Assembly: GCA_035644935.1 (NCBI GenBank)
Contig: DASQNO010000125.1
Span: forward strand, 29,140-93,139
Direction: 5' to 3'
DNA: 64,000 nt
From: CADCVW01 sp035644935
GTDB lineage: Bacteria > Pseudomonadota > Alphaproteobacteria > Sphingomonadales > Sphingomonadaceae
Each line of letters opens with the position of its first letter. The first letter of the stretch is position 1. A program made the position numbers and the translations under genes. The notes under the pieces are model-generated. The model had not been told where the DNA came from. It saw only the letters and a program-made list of their open reading frames with translations, and did not search any database. Below are positions 35,518 through 42,629 of the stretch, in pieces.

Positions 35518-37530
35518 TCACTCCGCGGCCTCCAGCATCGGCTGTCCGTGAAGAATCTCGGCCGAGCATTGCTGCATCGTCGGGCTGGCGCGGCAGATCG
35601 CGTTGGTGAGGTAGAAGTCCTGGATCGGGTAGGTCACGGGCCCGCTCGCGCCCGTCGGTAACGACGGCGGCGACCAGGGGAAGGTCAGCAGCCCTTCCTG
35701 CCCAAGCTCCGGAACTTCGCTGATCATCGCCTGACGCAGGCCCTCGAAACTGTCGAACGGCAGCGGCTTGCCCAGCACCGCGGACAGCGCGCGCAGGATC
35801 GCCCAGTCTTCGCGGGCGTCGCCCGGCGGGAACGAGGCCCGCTCGCCGCGCTGCACGCGCCCCTCGATGTTGACGTGCGTGCCGCGCTTTTCGCTGTAAG
35901 CCGCCGCCGGCAGGATGATGTCGGCAGCGGCCGCCCCCTTGTCGCCATGATGGCCGACGAACACCGTGAGGCTGCCGGCGAATGCGGCGAAGTCCACCTC
36001 GTCCGCGCCCAGGAAGAACACGACATTGGGGCTCTTCGCCGCGATGGAAGCGATGCCGCCCGCCTGCGCGTAGCCCAGCATCAGCCCGCCCATCCGGCTC
36101 GCCGCCATGTGCAGCACGTTGAACCCGTTCCAGCCGACCCGCGCCAGCCCGAACTCCTCGGAAATGGCAAGCGCCGCGCCGTGCGCGCCCTCGACCTTGA
36201 GTGCCGCGCCGCCGACGATCACAGCCGGTTTGACCGCGGCCTTGAACAGGTCGCGCACCTCGGCCGGCAGCTTGCCGAGCAGCGCAAGGTCATCGCCTAA
36301 CCATTCCACCGGGTAGGTCAGGTCCACCCGCGGACCCACCGCGAACACCCTTGCGCCGCGCTTCACCGCCTTGCGGATGCGCGTGTTGACCAGCGGCGCT
36401 TCCCAGCGCGGATTGCTGCCGACGAGCAGCACGACATCCGCCTCCTCGATCCCGGCGATCGTGGAATTGAAGTTCACCGCCGCCAGGCTGGACGTGTCGT
36501 ACGCCAATCCGGTCTGCCGCCCTTCCAGCATGTCCGACCCGAGCCCGCGCAACAGCACCTTGGCCGCATACATCGTCTCGCAATCGAGCAGGTCGCCCGC
36601 GATCGCAGCGACGTTCCCCCGCGCCCCCGCGGCGGCTTGCGCGATCAGCGCGAACGCCTCGTTCCAGTCGGACGCCTGCAGCCGGCCCTCACGCCGCACC
36701 CAAACGCGGTCGAGCCGATTGCGCACCAGCCCGTCGACATGGTGCCGCGTCTTGTCGTTCGCCCACTCTTCGTTGACGTCTTCGTTGACTCTGGGCAGCG
36801 CGCGCATCACCTGCCGCGCCCGCGTGTCGAGCCGGATGTTGGTGCCCACGCCGTCCATGACGTCGATCGCCGGCGTCTTGGTCAGCTCCCACGGCCGCGC
36901 TTCGAAGCTGTACGGCTTGGAAAGCAGCGCGCCCACCGGGCACAGGTCGACGACATTGCCCGACAGCTCGCTGGTCGCGGCCTGTTCCAGATAGGTCGTG
37001 ATCTGCGCGTTCTCGCCGCGAAACAGCAGCCCGATCTCCTCCACGCCCGCGACCTCTTCGGCGAAACGGACGCAGCGCGTGCACTGGATGCACCGGTTCA
37101 TCGACGTCTTGACGATCGGGCCCATGTACTTGTCGGTCACCGCGCGCTTGTTCTCGGTGAAGCGCGTGTGGCCGCGGCCGTAGGCAAGGCTCTGGTCCTG
37201 CAGGTCGCACTCGCCGCCCTGGTCGCAGATCGGGCAATCGAGCGGGTGGTTGATCAGCAGGAACTCCATCACCCCTTCCCGCGCCTTCTTGACCATCGCG
37301 CTGTCGGTACGAATGATCTGGCCGTCGGCGGCGGGCAGCGCGCACGAAGCCTGCGGCTTGGGCGGCCCCGGCGCGACCTCGACCAGGCACATGCGGCAAT
37401 TGCCCGCGATGGTCAGGCGTTCGTGGTAGCAGAAACGCGGGATTTCCACGCCCGCCAACTCGCAAGCCTGCAGCACGGTGGCGCCCGCGGGAACCTCGAT
37501 CTCGGCGCCGTCGACGGTGACTTTAGGCAT
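35518..37530 (-). CDS. nuoG: NADH-quinone oxidoreductase subunit G
   Basis: 670 residues. N-terminal 2Fe-2S domain (CELAGVEIPRFCYHERL; AGNCRMCLVE; ASCALPA), the HxxxCxxC region (NHPLDCPICDQGGECDLQ), a 4Fe-4S pair (CIQCTRCVRFAEEVAG) and a molybdopterin-oxidoreductase-like body. Electron transfer chain of the peripheral arm. Its first codons overlap the end of the inserted secreted-protein gene. Pieces of its 5' part are repeated at 38236-38532. Confidence 0.97.
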   Translation of the reverse strand: MPKVTVDGAEIEVPAGATVLQACELAGVEIPRFCYHERLTIAGNCRMCLVEVAPGPPKPQASCALPAADGQIIRTDSAMVKKAREGVMEFLLINHPLDCPICDQGGECDLQDQSLAYGRGHTRFTENKRAVTDKYMGPIVKTSMNRCIQCTRCVRFAEEVAGVEEIGLLFRGENAQITTYLEQAATSELSGNVVDLCPVGALLSKPYSFEARPWELTKTPAIDVMDGVGTNIRLDTRARQVMRALPRVNEDVNEEWANDKTRHHVDGLVRNRLDRVWVRREGRLQASDWNEAFALIAQAAAGARGNVAAIAGDLLDCETMYAAKVLLRGLGSDMLEGRQTGLAYDTSSLAAVNFNSTIAGIEEADVVLLVGSNPRWEAPLVNTRIRKAVKRGARVFAVGPRVDLTYPVEWLGDDLALLGKLPAEVRDLFKAAVKPAVIVGGAALKVEGAHGAALAISEEFGLARVGWNGFNVLHMAASRMGGLMLGYAQAGGIASIAAKSPNVVFFLGADEVDFAAFAGSLTVFVGHHGDKGAAAADIILPAAAYSEKRGTHVNIEGRVQRGERASFPPGDAREDWAILRALSAVLGKPLPFDSFEGLRQAMISEVPELGQEGLLTFPWSPPSLPTGASGPVTYPIQDFYLTNAICRASPTMQQCSAEILHGQPMLEAAE

Positions 37531-38239
37531 TCTTCATTTCCGTTCTTCCAGCGCCGGCGGCCGAAGCGCCGCGCGCGCCGCGCGGACTGATTTCCTGCCC
37601 CAATCGGTACGCCGCGATGGCCGTGGCGCTTCGCAAGAACATCGCGTTGATCCGGAGCGTACTGCCTTCGACCAAGCAATAGCCCATGTTGCGCTTCAGC
37701 GTCTGAACGGCCTGCCGCTCTCCCGGAGACCGGGGATCGGCGCGCAAGAGCGCCTGCACGGCCGCCGGATCGCGCCACACTATGCATCGGCCGAAACGTT
37801 CGGTCGGGGTAAGTTGCAACACCCGCTGCCGCTCCCGATCCGCATCGACGGCGGCACCCTCGATCACCGTCGGCAGATCGGGAAAATCTCTCGTCACAAG
37901 AGCTTGCGCGAGACCGCCTGCCAACACGTCGGGGCGGACGTTCATGTGAACGGACCCGAAGCCGGTGCGCAGGCAGGGATCTCCCACCGACAGGACCGCT
38001 TTGTTGAATGCCTTGTCTTGCTCAGAGGAGCCGAAGGGCGCCAGCACCACGTTGCGCGCGCGCTCATAGCGACGGGTCGCCACGCAGCGCACGTAGATCA
38101 TGAACTCATGCTCAGCCTGCTGGGCGGGCGTATCCTTGTACCCCGATTGGTTGGGATCGGGCAGCTGCTGCGCCAGACTTGCCGTCGCAGCGCCTGCGAT
38201 TACCAGAAGCAGGCCGGCAAACGTTCGACCTAAAGTCAC
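37523..38239 (-). CDS. Secreted two-repeat cysteine protein, copy 2, inserted in nuo operon
   Basis: 238 residues from GTG 38239, which overlaps the stop of the remnant gene before it (GTGA). Signal peptide ending ASLAQ. The mature protein has two copies of a roughly 70-residue repeat: a Cys near the start, LL...P.S..E..A in the middle, a second Cys, then an LR.N...L..A.A.AL helix (YVRCVATRRYERARNVVLAP; FGRCIVWRDPAAVQALLRAD). Clear paralogue of the gene at 38529-39146. Function unknown. Last codons overlap nuoG. Confidence 0.75.
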   Translation of the reverse strand: MTLGRTFAGLLLVIAGAATASLAQQLPDPNQSGYKDTPAQQAEHEFMIYVRCVATRRYERARNVVLAPFGSSEQDKAFNKAVLSVGDPCLRTGFGSVHMNVRPDVLAGGLAQALVTRDFPDLPTVIEGAAVDADRERQRVLQLTPTERFGRCIVWRDPAAVQALLRADPRSPGERQAVQTLKRNMGYCLVEGSTLRINAMFLRSATAIAAYRLGQEISPRGARGASAAGAGRTEMKNA

Positions 38240-38532
38240 TCCGCCGCCTCCAGCATCGGCTGCCGCTGCGCCAGCATGTGCCGCTCCACCTCCGGCCGGA
38301 AATGGCGCACCGATCCCTGGATCGGCCACGCCGCCGCTCCACCAAGCGCGCAGATCGGGCAATCGAGCGGGTGTTTGACCAGCCGGAGCTCCATCACCCC
38401 TCCCCACGGCCGCTCATGGTAGCAGCATCGCGGGATCTCGACGCCCGCAAGCTCACCCACCTGCAGTACGGTCGGACGCGCGGGGACCTCAATCTCTAGT
38501 CCATCCACCTTGGCCAGCGGCATCGAACTCAT
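38236..38532 (-). pseudogene. In-frame chimera of nuoG 5' fragments and nuoF 3' end
   Basis: A 98-codon open frame. Residues about 4-36 match the NuoG N-terminus (VDGLEIEVPA; ELAGVEIPRCCYHER); then a jump of some 50 residues to GVMELRLVKHPLDCPIC, also NuoG; then the sequence becomes the NuoF C-terminus (AAAWPIQG, RHFRPEVER). The nuoG-to-nuoF switch falls on ATCTGCG, which occurs in both parent genes. Most cluster ligands are missing, so it cannot replace either subunit. It keeps tight overlaps with both neighbours (ATGA, GTGA), so it may still be translated as a coupling device. Confidence 0.8.
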
Positions 38533-39146
38533 GTTCCTGGCTGGGGCGCCGGAGGGAGCCGAAGCAGCGCCTCGGCCAGCAGGAACCGGATCCAGGGGGC
38601 GTTCAACCGTACGTTGAAGCCAGGCATGCACGTCCGGAAGTCGTTCCAGAGCCCAGCCACCGCCTTCACTTCCTCAGGGCTGCCCGGATTGATCTTTAGC
38701 AGCGCTTCGACCTCGCCACGGTGCCCGGCCGCATAGCAGCGCGCGGCCCCGTGGAGGTCGCGCACTTGACCGGGACCCGGAGCGGAAAGTCGGTGCGTGT
38801 CCGGAACTCCTCCAGCCAAAAGGAGGCCCTCGGCAATAGCCCCGCGTGCAAACAGGGTAGGCATTCGCATCCTGGTACCGCCGCTCAAACAGATCGTTCC
38901 GGCCACGTCCTCGCCGTAAACCATCCGATGGAAGGCCTTAACCTCGTCCGCGGTGTCAGGGACAGTGGCAAGCAGGAGTAGCGCGGCCTTTCTGTGCGAC
39001 TTCGCATAGCAGGCTCCGAAGGCACGCAGCTCGCGAAACGGCTTCACGTTGCCGAGCGGAGCGGCCGTCGAGTGCCCCGATGTCTGCGCGGACGCTTCCG
39101 GAGTGCAAAGCGTGAGGGCAATGGCAGCGCACCAAAATTTTCTCAT
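38529..39146 (-). CDS. Secreted two-repeat cysteine protein, copy 1, inserted in nuo operon
   Basis: 205 residues from an ATG overlapping the nuoF stop (TAATG). Signal peptide MRKFWCAAIALTLC ending EASAQ. Two repeats of about 70 residues (FGACYAKSHRKAALLLLATV; AARCYAAGHRGEVEALLKIN) with paired cysteines and an ending LNAPWIRFLLAEALLR, the same pattern as copy 2 at 37523-38239. No enzyme motif is visible. Periplasmic location is predicted, which is unexpected for a gene within the nuo operon. Confidence 0.75.
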   Translation of the reverse strand: MRKFWCAAIALTLCTPEASAQTSGHSTAAPLGNVKPFRELRAFGACYAKSHRKAALLLLATVPDTADEVKAFHRMVYGEDVAGTICLSGGTRMRMPTLFARGAIAEGLLLAGGVPDTHRLSAPGPGQVRDLHGAARCYAAGHRGEVEALLKINPGSPEEVKAVAGLWNDFRTCMPGFNVRLNAPWIRFLLAEALLRLPPAPQPGT

Positions 39147-40435
39147 TACGCCGCCTCCCGTGTTTCGCCTTGTTGCGCAAAGATCCGCCGTTCCACTTCT
39201 GGGCGAAAATGCCGCATCAATCCCTGGATCGGCCACGCCGCCGCGTCGCCCAGTGCGCAGATGGTGTGACCTTCGATCTGCTTGGTCACGTCGAGCAATT
39301 TGTCGATCTCGCCGACCTCCGCATCGCCGACGCAAAGCCGCTCCATGACGCGCCACATCCACCCCGTGCCTTCGCGGCACGGCGTGCATTGGCCGCAGGA
39401 CTCGTGCTTGTAGAAATAGCTGAGTCTCGTGATCGCGCGAACGATGTCCGTGGACTTGTCCATGACGATCACCGCCGCCGTGCCGAGCCCGGACTTCAGG
39501 TCCTTCAACGCGTCGAAGTCCATCGGGCAGTCGATGATCTCGTGCGCCGGCACCAGCGGCACCGACGATCCGCCCGGGATCACCGCCAGCAGATTGTCCC
39601 ACCCGCCCCGAATGCCGCCGCAATGCCTGTCGATCAGCTCGCGAAAGGGGATGCTCATGGCCTCTTCCACGACGCACGGTTTGTTGACGTGGCCGCTGAT
39701 CTGGAAAAGCTTGGTGCCCTCGTTCTTGGGCCGGCCGATCGCTGCAAACCACGGCGCGCCGCGCCGCAGGATGGTCGGCACCACGGCGATGCTTTCGACA
39801 TTGTTGACCGTCGTCGGGCAGCCGTAGAGGCCGGCACCCGCCGGAAACGGGGGTTTCAGGCGCGGAAAGCCCTTCTTGCCTTCCAGGCTTTCCAGCATCG
39901 CGGTCTCTTCACCGCAGATATAGGCGCCGGCCCCGCGATGGACGAACAGGTCGAAATCGTAGCCAGACTTGGCCGCGTTCTTGCCCAGCAGCCCGGCCTC
40001 GTAGGCCTCGGCAACGGCCGCGAACAGCACCTCCGCCTCGCGGATATATTCGCCGCGAATGTAGATGTAGCAGGCGCGCGCGCGCATCGCGTAGCCGGCG
40101 ATCAGCGCGCCTTCGATCAGCTTGTGCGGATCGTGGCGGATGATCTCGCGGTCCTTGCACGACCCCGGCTCGGATTCGTCGGCGTTGATGACCAGGAAGT
40201 TGGGTTTCCCCTCTTTGGGCTCCTTGGGCATGAAGCCCCACTTCATCCCCGTCGGGAACCCCGCCCCGCCGCGCCCGCGCAGGCCCGACGCCTTGATCTC
40301 GTCGATGATCGCGTCCTGCCCGCGCGCCATCAGGCTGCGGGTGTTGTCAAAATCGCCACGCGCCATCGCGGCCTTCAGCCCCCAGGGCTGATAGCCGTAC
40401 AGATTGGTGAAGATGCGGTCCTTGTTGTCGAGCAT
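39146..40435 (-). CDS. nuoF: NADH-quinone oxidoreductase subunit F
   Basis: 429 residues. NADH and FMN binding segments (GLRGRGGAGFPTGMKW; NADESEPGSCKDRE; GAGAYICGEETAMLESLEG) and the N3 cluster cysteines (ESCGQCTPCREG, TICALGD). Its start overlaps the small coiled-coil gene and its stop overlaps an inserted secreted-protein gene. Confidence 0.97.
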   Translation of the reverse strand: MLDNKDRIFTNLYGYQPWGLKAAMARGDFDNTRSLMARGQDAIIDEIKASGLRGRGGAGFPTGMKWGFMPKEPKEGKPNFLVINADESEPGSCKDREIIRHDPHKLIEGALIAGYAMRARACYIYIRGEYIREAEVLFAAVAEAYEAGLLGKNAAKSGYDFDLFVHRGAGAYICGEETAMLESLEGKKGFPRLKPPFPAGAGLYGCPTTVNNVESIAVVPTILRRGAPWFAAIGRPKNEGTKLFQISGHVNKPCVVEEAMSIPFRELIDRHCGGIRGGWDNLLAVIPGGSSVPLVPAHEIIDCPMDFDALKDLKSGLGTAAVIVMDKSTDIVRAITRLSYFYKHESCGQCTPCREGTGWMWRVMERLCVGDAEVGEIDKLLDVTKQIEGHTICALGDAAAWPIQGLMRHFRPEVERRIFAQQGETREAA

Positions 40436-40662
40436 CAGCGGGTTTCCGAAAGGTCCAGCCGCCGCTCGATCCGCTTGACGCGTTCGTCGACGCGATCAAG
40501 ACGCGTATTGTTGCCCGACAAGGCGATGAAGATGCCCGTCATGTGCTCGTCCAGCGCCGTGGCGCGCGTCTTCAACTCGCTCACATCGGCCTTGATGTCG
40601 GTGATATCGGCCTGAATGCGCTTGAGTACCTCAAGCAGCAGACTGTTGTCGCGGTCGGTCAT
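40435..40662 (-). CDS. Small coiled-coil protein in nuo operon, copy 2
   Basis: 75 residues, almost entirely heptad helix (LLLEVLKRIQADITDIKADV; RVDERVKRIERRLDLSETR). Paralogous to the 82-residue protein at 41876-42124. Not a known complex I subunit. Its stop overlaps the nuoF start (TGATG), so translation is coupled. Function unknown. Confidence 0.7.
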   Translation of the reverse strand: MTDRDNSLLLEVLKRIQADITDIKADVSELKTRATALDEHMTGIFIALSGNNTRLDRVDERVKRIERRLDLSETR

Positions 40663-40672
40663 CGTGCCACCT

Positions 40673-40813
40673 CTATGCGCCCACGCCGAAGTACAACGCG
40701 GCGACGATCGCCACAATGATCGCGAGACCGACCAGCTTCACGACGCCCTTCAGCACCTTGAACACCACGAAGAGCGCAATCACGCCGACGATGACGGGGA
40801 GCAGCTGTTCCAT
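40673..40813 (-). CDS. 46-residue membrane microprotein in nuo operon
   Basis: Starts at an ATG overlapping the nuoE stop (TGATG). MEQLLPVIVGVIALFVVFKV, then KGVVKL and a second hydrophobic stretch (VGLAIIVAIVAALYF) give one or two membrane helices. No similarity recognised. The overlap with nuoE makes expression likely. Confidence 0.6.
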   Translation of the reverse strand: MEQLLPVIVGVIALFVVFKVLKGVVKLVGLAIIVAIVAALYFGVGA

Positions 40814-41481
40814 CAGGTCCAATCCGGCCGGTAGTCGTGGTTTACCAGCACCATTTCGCCAAGGTTCGTCGGCTCGCCGCGCGGCGCGCTGGTCTGGCGC
40901 TCGACCTGCGGGCCGGGCTTGGGCGTCTCGCCGCGGGCAAGCGCGTCGAGCACCGCGCCCATGCTCTCGCGCGTCAGGTCCTCGTAATTGTCGTCGTTGA
41001 TCTGCACCATCGGCGCGTTGGCGCAGGCGCCCAGGCACTCGACCTCGGACAGGGTGAACAGCCCGTCGGCGCTGGTGTGCCCCTTGCGAATGCCGCGGTC
41101 GGCACACGCGGCGAACACCTCGTCCGACCCGCGCAGCCAGCACGGCGTCGTGCCGCACACCTGCACGTGGTATCGGCCCATCGGCGCCAGGTTGAACATC
41201 GTGTAAAAGGTCGCGACCTCCAGCACGCGGATGTACGGCATGCCGAGCTGGTCGCCGACATATTCCATCACCGGCACGGGCAGCCAGCCGGCCGTGTTCG
41301 TCTCCGCCCCCACCTGGTTCTGCGCCTGAAACAGCAGCGGGATGACGGCGCTATGCTGCCGCCCCGGCGGGTAGCGCGAGATCACCACCTCCGCCTGGCG
41401 CGCGTTCTCCTCGGTCCAGGCAAAGCCGGACCAGCGCGCGCGGACCTGTGCGTCGTCCTGCGGAAGGGCCATGTCAGCCAT
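40813..41481 (-). CDS. nuoE: NADH-quinone oxidoreductase subunit E
   Basis: 222 residues, thioredoxin-like 2Fe-2S protein holding cluster N1a. Ligand cysteines lie in QVCGTTPCWLRG and EVECLGACANAP. A C-terminal extension of about 50 residues follows the fold. The first 44 residues are repeated, with four differences, in the remnant at 42128-42307. Confidence 0.96.
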   Translation of the reverse strand: MADMALPQDDAQVRARWSGFAWTEENARQAEVVISRYPPGRQHSAVIPLLFQAQNQVGAETNTAGWLPVPVMEYVGDQLGMPYIRVLEVATFYTMFNLAPMGRYHVQVCGTTPCWLRGSDEVFAACADRGIRKGHTSADGLFTLSEVECLGACANAPMVQINDDNYEDLTRESMGAVLDALARGETPKPGPQVERQTSAPRGEPTNLGEMVLVNHDYRPDWT

Positions 41482-41761
41482 TAGCGGAGTCTACCGTGCC
41501 GTGCCGAGCCAGCCACCACGTTGCAATCAACACCCCGGTCAGTACCGTTGATGCGAGCTCCACAACGACGGCAAGCACTTCGATCGTCGGCGGCCCAACA
41601 TATGACGCTTTGCCGATGCCCGCAGCGATGCTGGCTGCAACGCTCGCGATGATCAGCTCCCGCCCGCTCATCCACCTGCTGAGGACGAACCATGCCACCG
41701 GAATGGCGATGTGAGCCAGTGCACCGTTCAAAACGGCTGCTACGATCGCGAAACCAATCAC
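41474..41761 (-). CDS. Three-TM small membrane protein between nuoD remnant and nuoE
   Basis: About 95 residues from GTG 41761; this GTG overlaps the stop of the nuoD remnant just as the counterpart at 42629 overlaps nuoD itself. Hydrophobic stretches at about 1-27, 33-50 and 60-85. Its end overlaps the nuoE start. Size, topology and position match the protein at 42300-42629, so they may be diverged copies, though residue identity is low. Function unknown. Confidence 0.55.
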   Translation of the reverse strand: MIGFAIVAAVLNGALAHIAIPVAWFVLSRWMSGRELIIASVAASIAAGIGKASYVGPPTIEVLAVVVELASTVLTGVLIATWWLARHGTVDSANG

Positions 41762-41871
41762 CGATCGCACTCCCCAAACACCACGTCGATCGCGCCCAGC
41801 ACCGCGGTCGTATCGGCCAGCACGTGGCCCATCATCATGAAGTCCATCGCCTGAAGGTGGCTGAACGCGGT
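41758..41871 (-). pseudogene. Remnant of nuoD 3' end
   Basis: Encodes TAFSHLQAMDFMMMGHVLAD and on to VVFGECDR plus stop, matching the last 37 residues of NuoD with two differences. No start and no upstream part of nuoD. The DNA before it belongs to the small coiled-coil gene. Best explained as the boundary of a tandem duplication. Confidence 0.9.
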
Positions 41872-41875
41872 CGAG

Positions 41876-42124
41876 CTAGGCATCGATCAGCCCCAAACGC
41901 GTCTCGAGCCGGTCGAGGCGATGATCCAACCGGTCGATGCGTTTGTGCGTCCCTGAGACGGTGACTTCAGCGGAAGCAATGCGCACGGACATGCTCGAAG
42001 TCGCTTCTTCGAGCGCCGCAAGGCGGCCCTCGATATCGCCGAGCTTCAGGTGGATTCCCGACAACGAGCCCTGCATCTTCTTGAGCGTCTCAAACAGCAG
42101 TTCGTTGGTGACGTTCTCGCTCAT
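41876..42124 (-). CDS. Small coiled-coil protein in nuo operon, copy 1
   Basis: 82 residues with a strong GGAGGT seven bases before the ATG; that site lies in the tail of the nuoE remnant. Heptad-rich (LLFETLKKMQGSLSGIHLKL; KRIDRLDHRLDRLETRLGL). Alignable along its length with the 75-residue protein at 40435-40662, so the two are paralogues. Function unknown. Confidence 0.7.
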   Translation of the reverse strand: MSENVTNELLFETLKKMQGSLSGIHLKLGDIEGRLAALEEATSSMSVRIASAEVTVSGTHKRIDRLDHRLDRLETRLGLIDA

Positions 42125-42127
42125 CGG

Positions 42128-42307
42128 CTACCTCCAGCCGAAGTCATAGCACAAGCGCCAGGCAGCGGGACTATCGCTATGCTGCCGCCCCGGCGGGTAG
42201 CGCAAGATCACGACCTCCGCCTGGCGCGCGTTCTCCTCGGTCCAGGCGAACCCGGACCAGCGGGCGCGCACATCCTCGTCGTCGTGCGGGAGGGCCATGT
42301 CAGCCAT
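42128..42307 (-). pseudogene. Truncated nuoE copy (5' end only)
   Basis: A 59-codon frame. Residues 1-44 match NuoE (ADMALP, RARWSGFAWTEENARQAEVV, RYPPGRQHS) at 40 of 44 positions; the last 15 are unrelated and end at TAG. All cluster cysteines are absent. The start overlaps the end of the membrane protein at 42300-42629 exactly as true nuoE overlaps its own upstream neighbour. Confidence 0.9.
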
Positions 42308-42629
42308 TGGAAGCTACCCGCGCACGCTTCGATCGGAAGATCCAAACAAGCGCATATAAAGCTGAGCTGACGAAGGCGAAGAAGCAAAGGCCCAGTACCA
42401 TTCCGAAGCCGTCCATCAACCCGCCATCGCCGCCTAATTGTACGTAGCCCCAAAAGGTGAATGCGACCCAAGCGGCATACGACACCGCCATCGTGGCCAG
42501 TTTAGTAGTCGCGCGATAGGACTTTAGAAGTCGAACTAACCCATACGCTGTTAGGAAAACAACCGCGCCCTGCAAAGCTACAAAGACAAGGAATGCCGCC
42601 ACACCGAAAGCTGTTCCGATAACGCTCAC
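42300..42629 (-). CDS. Three-TM small membrane protein following nuoD
   Basis: 109 residues from GTG 42629, overlapping the nuoD stop (GTGA). Hydrophobic segments at about 5-34, 45-65 and 72-97, then a basic tail (RSKRARVASNG). Not a recognised complex I subunit. Its last codons overlap the truncated nuoE copy. Possible role in membrane-arm assembly is guesswork. Confidence 0.6.
   Translation of the reverse strand: MSVIGTAFGVAAFLVFVALQGAVVFLTAYGLVRLLKSYRATTKLATMAVSYAAWVAFTFWGYVQLGGDGGLMDGFGMVLGLCFFAFVSSALYALVWIFRSKRARVASNG

Noticed and set aside
38236..38275. Match of the chimera's last eight residues (QPMLEAAE) to the NuoG C-terminus as a third join
   Set aside because: Short, and NuoF tails in relatives could end similarly; kept out of the main claim.
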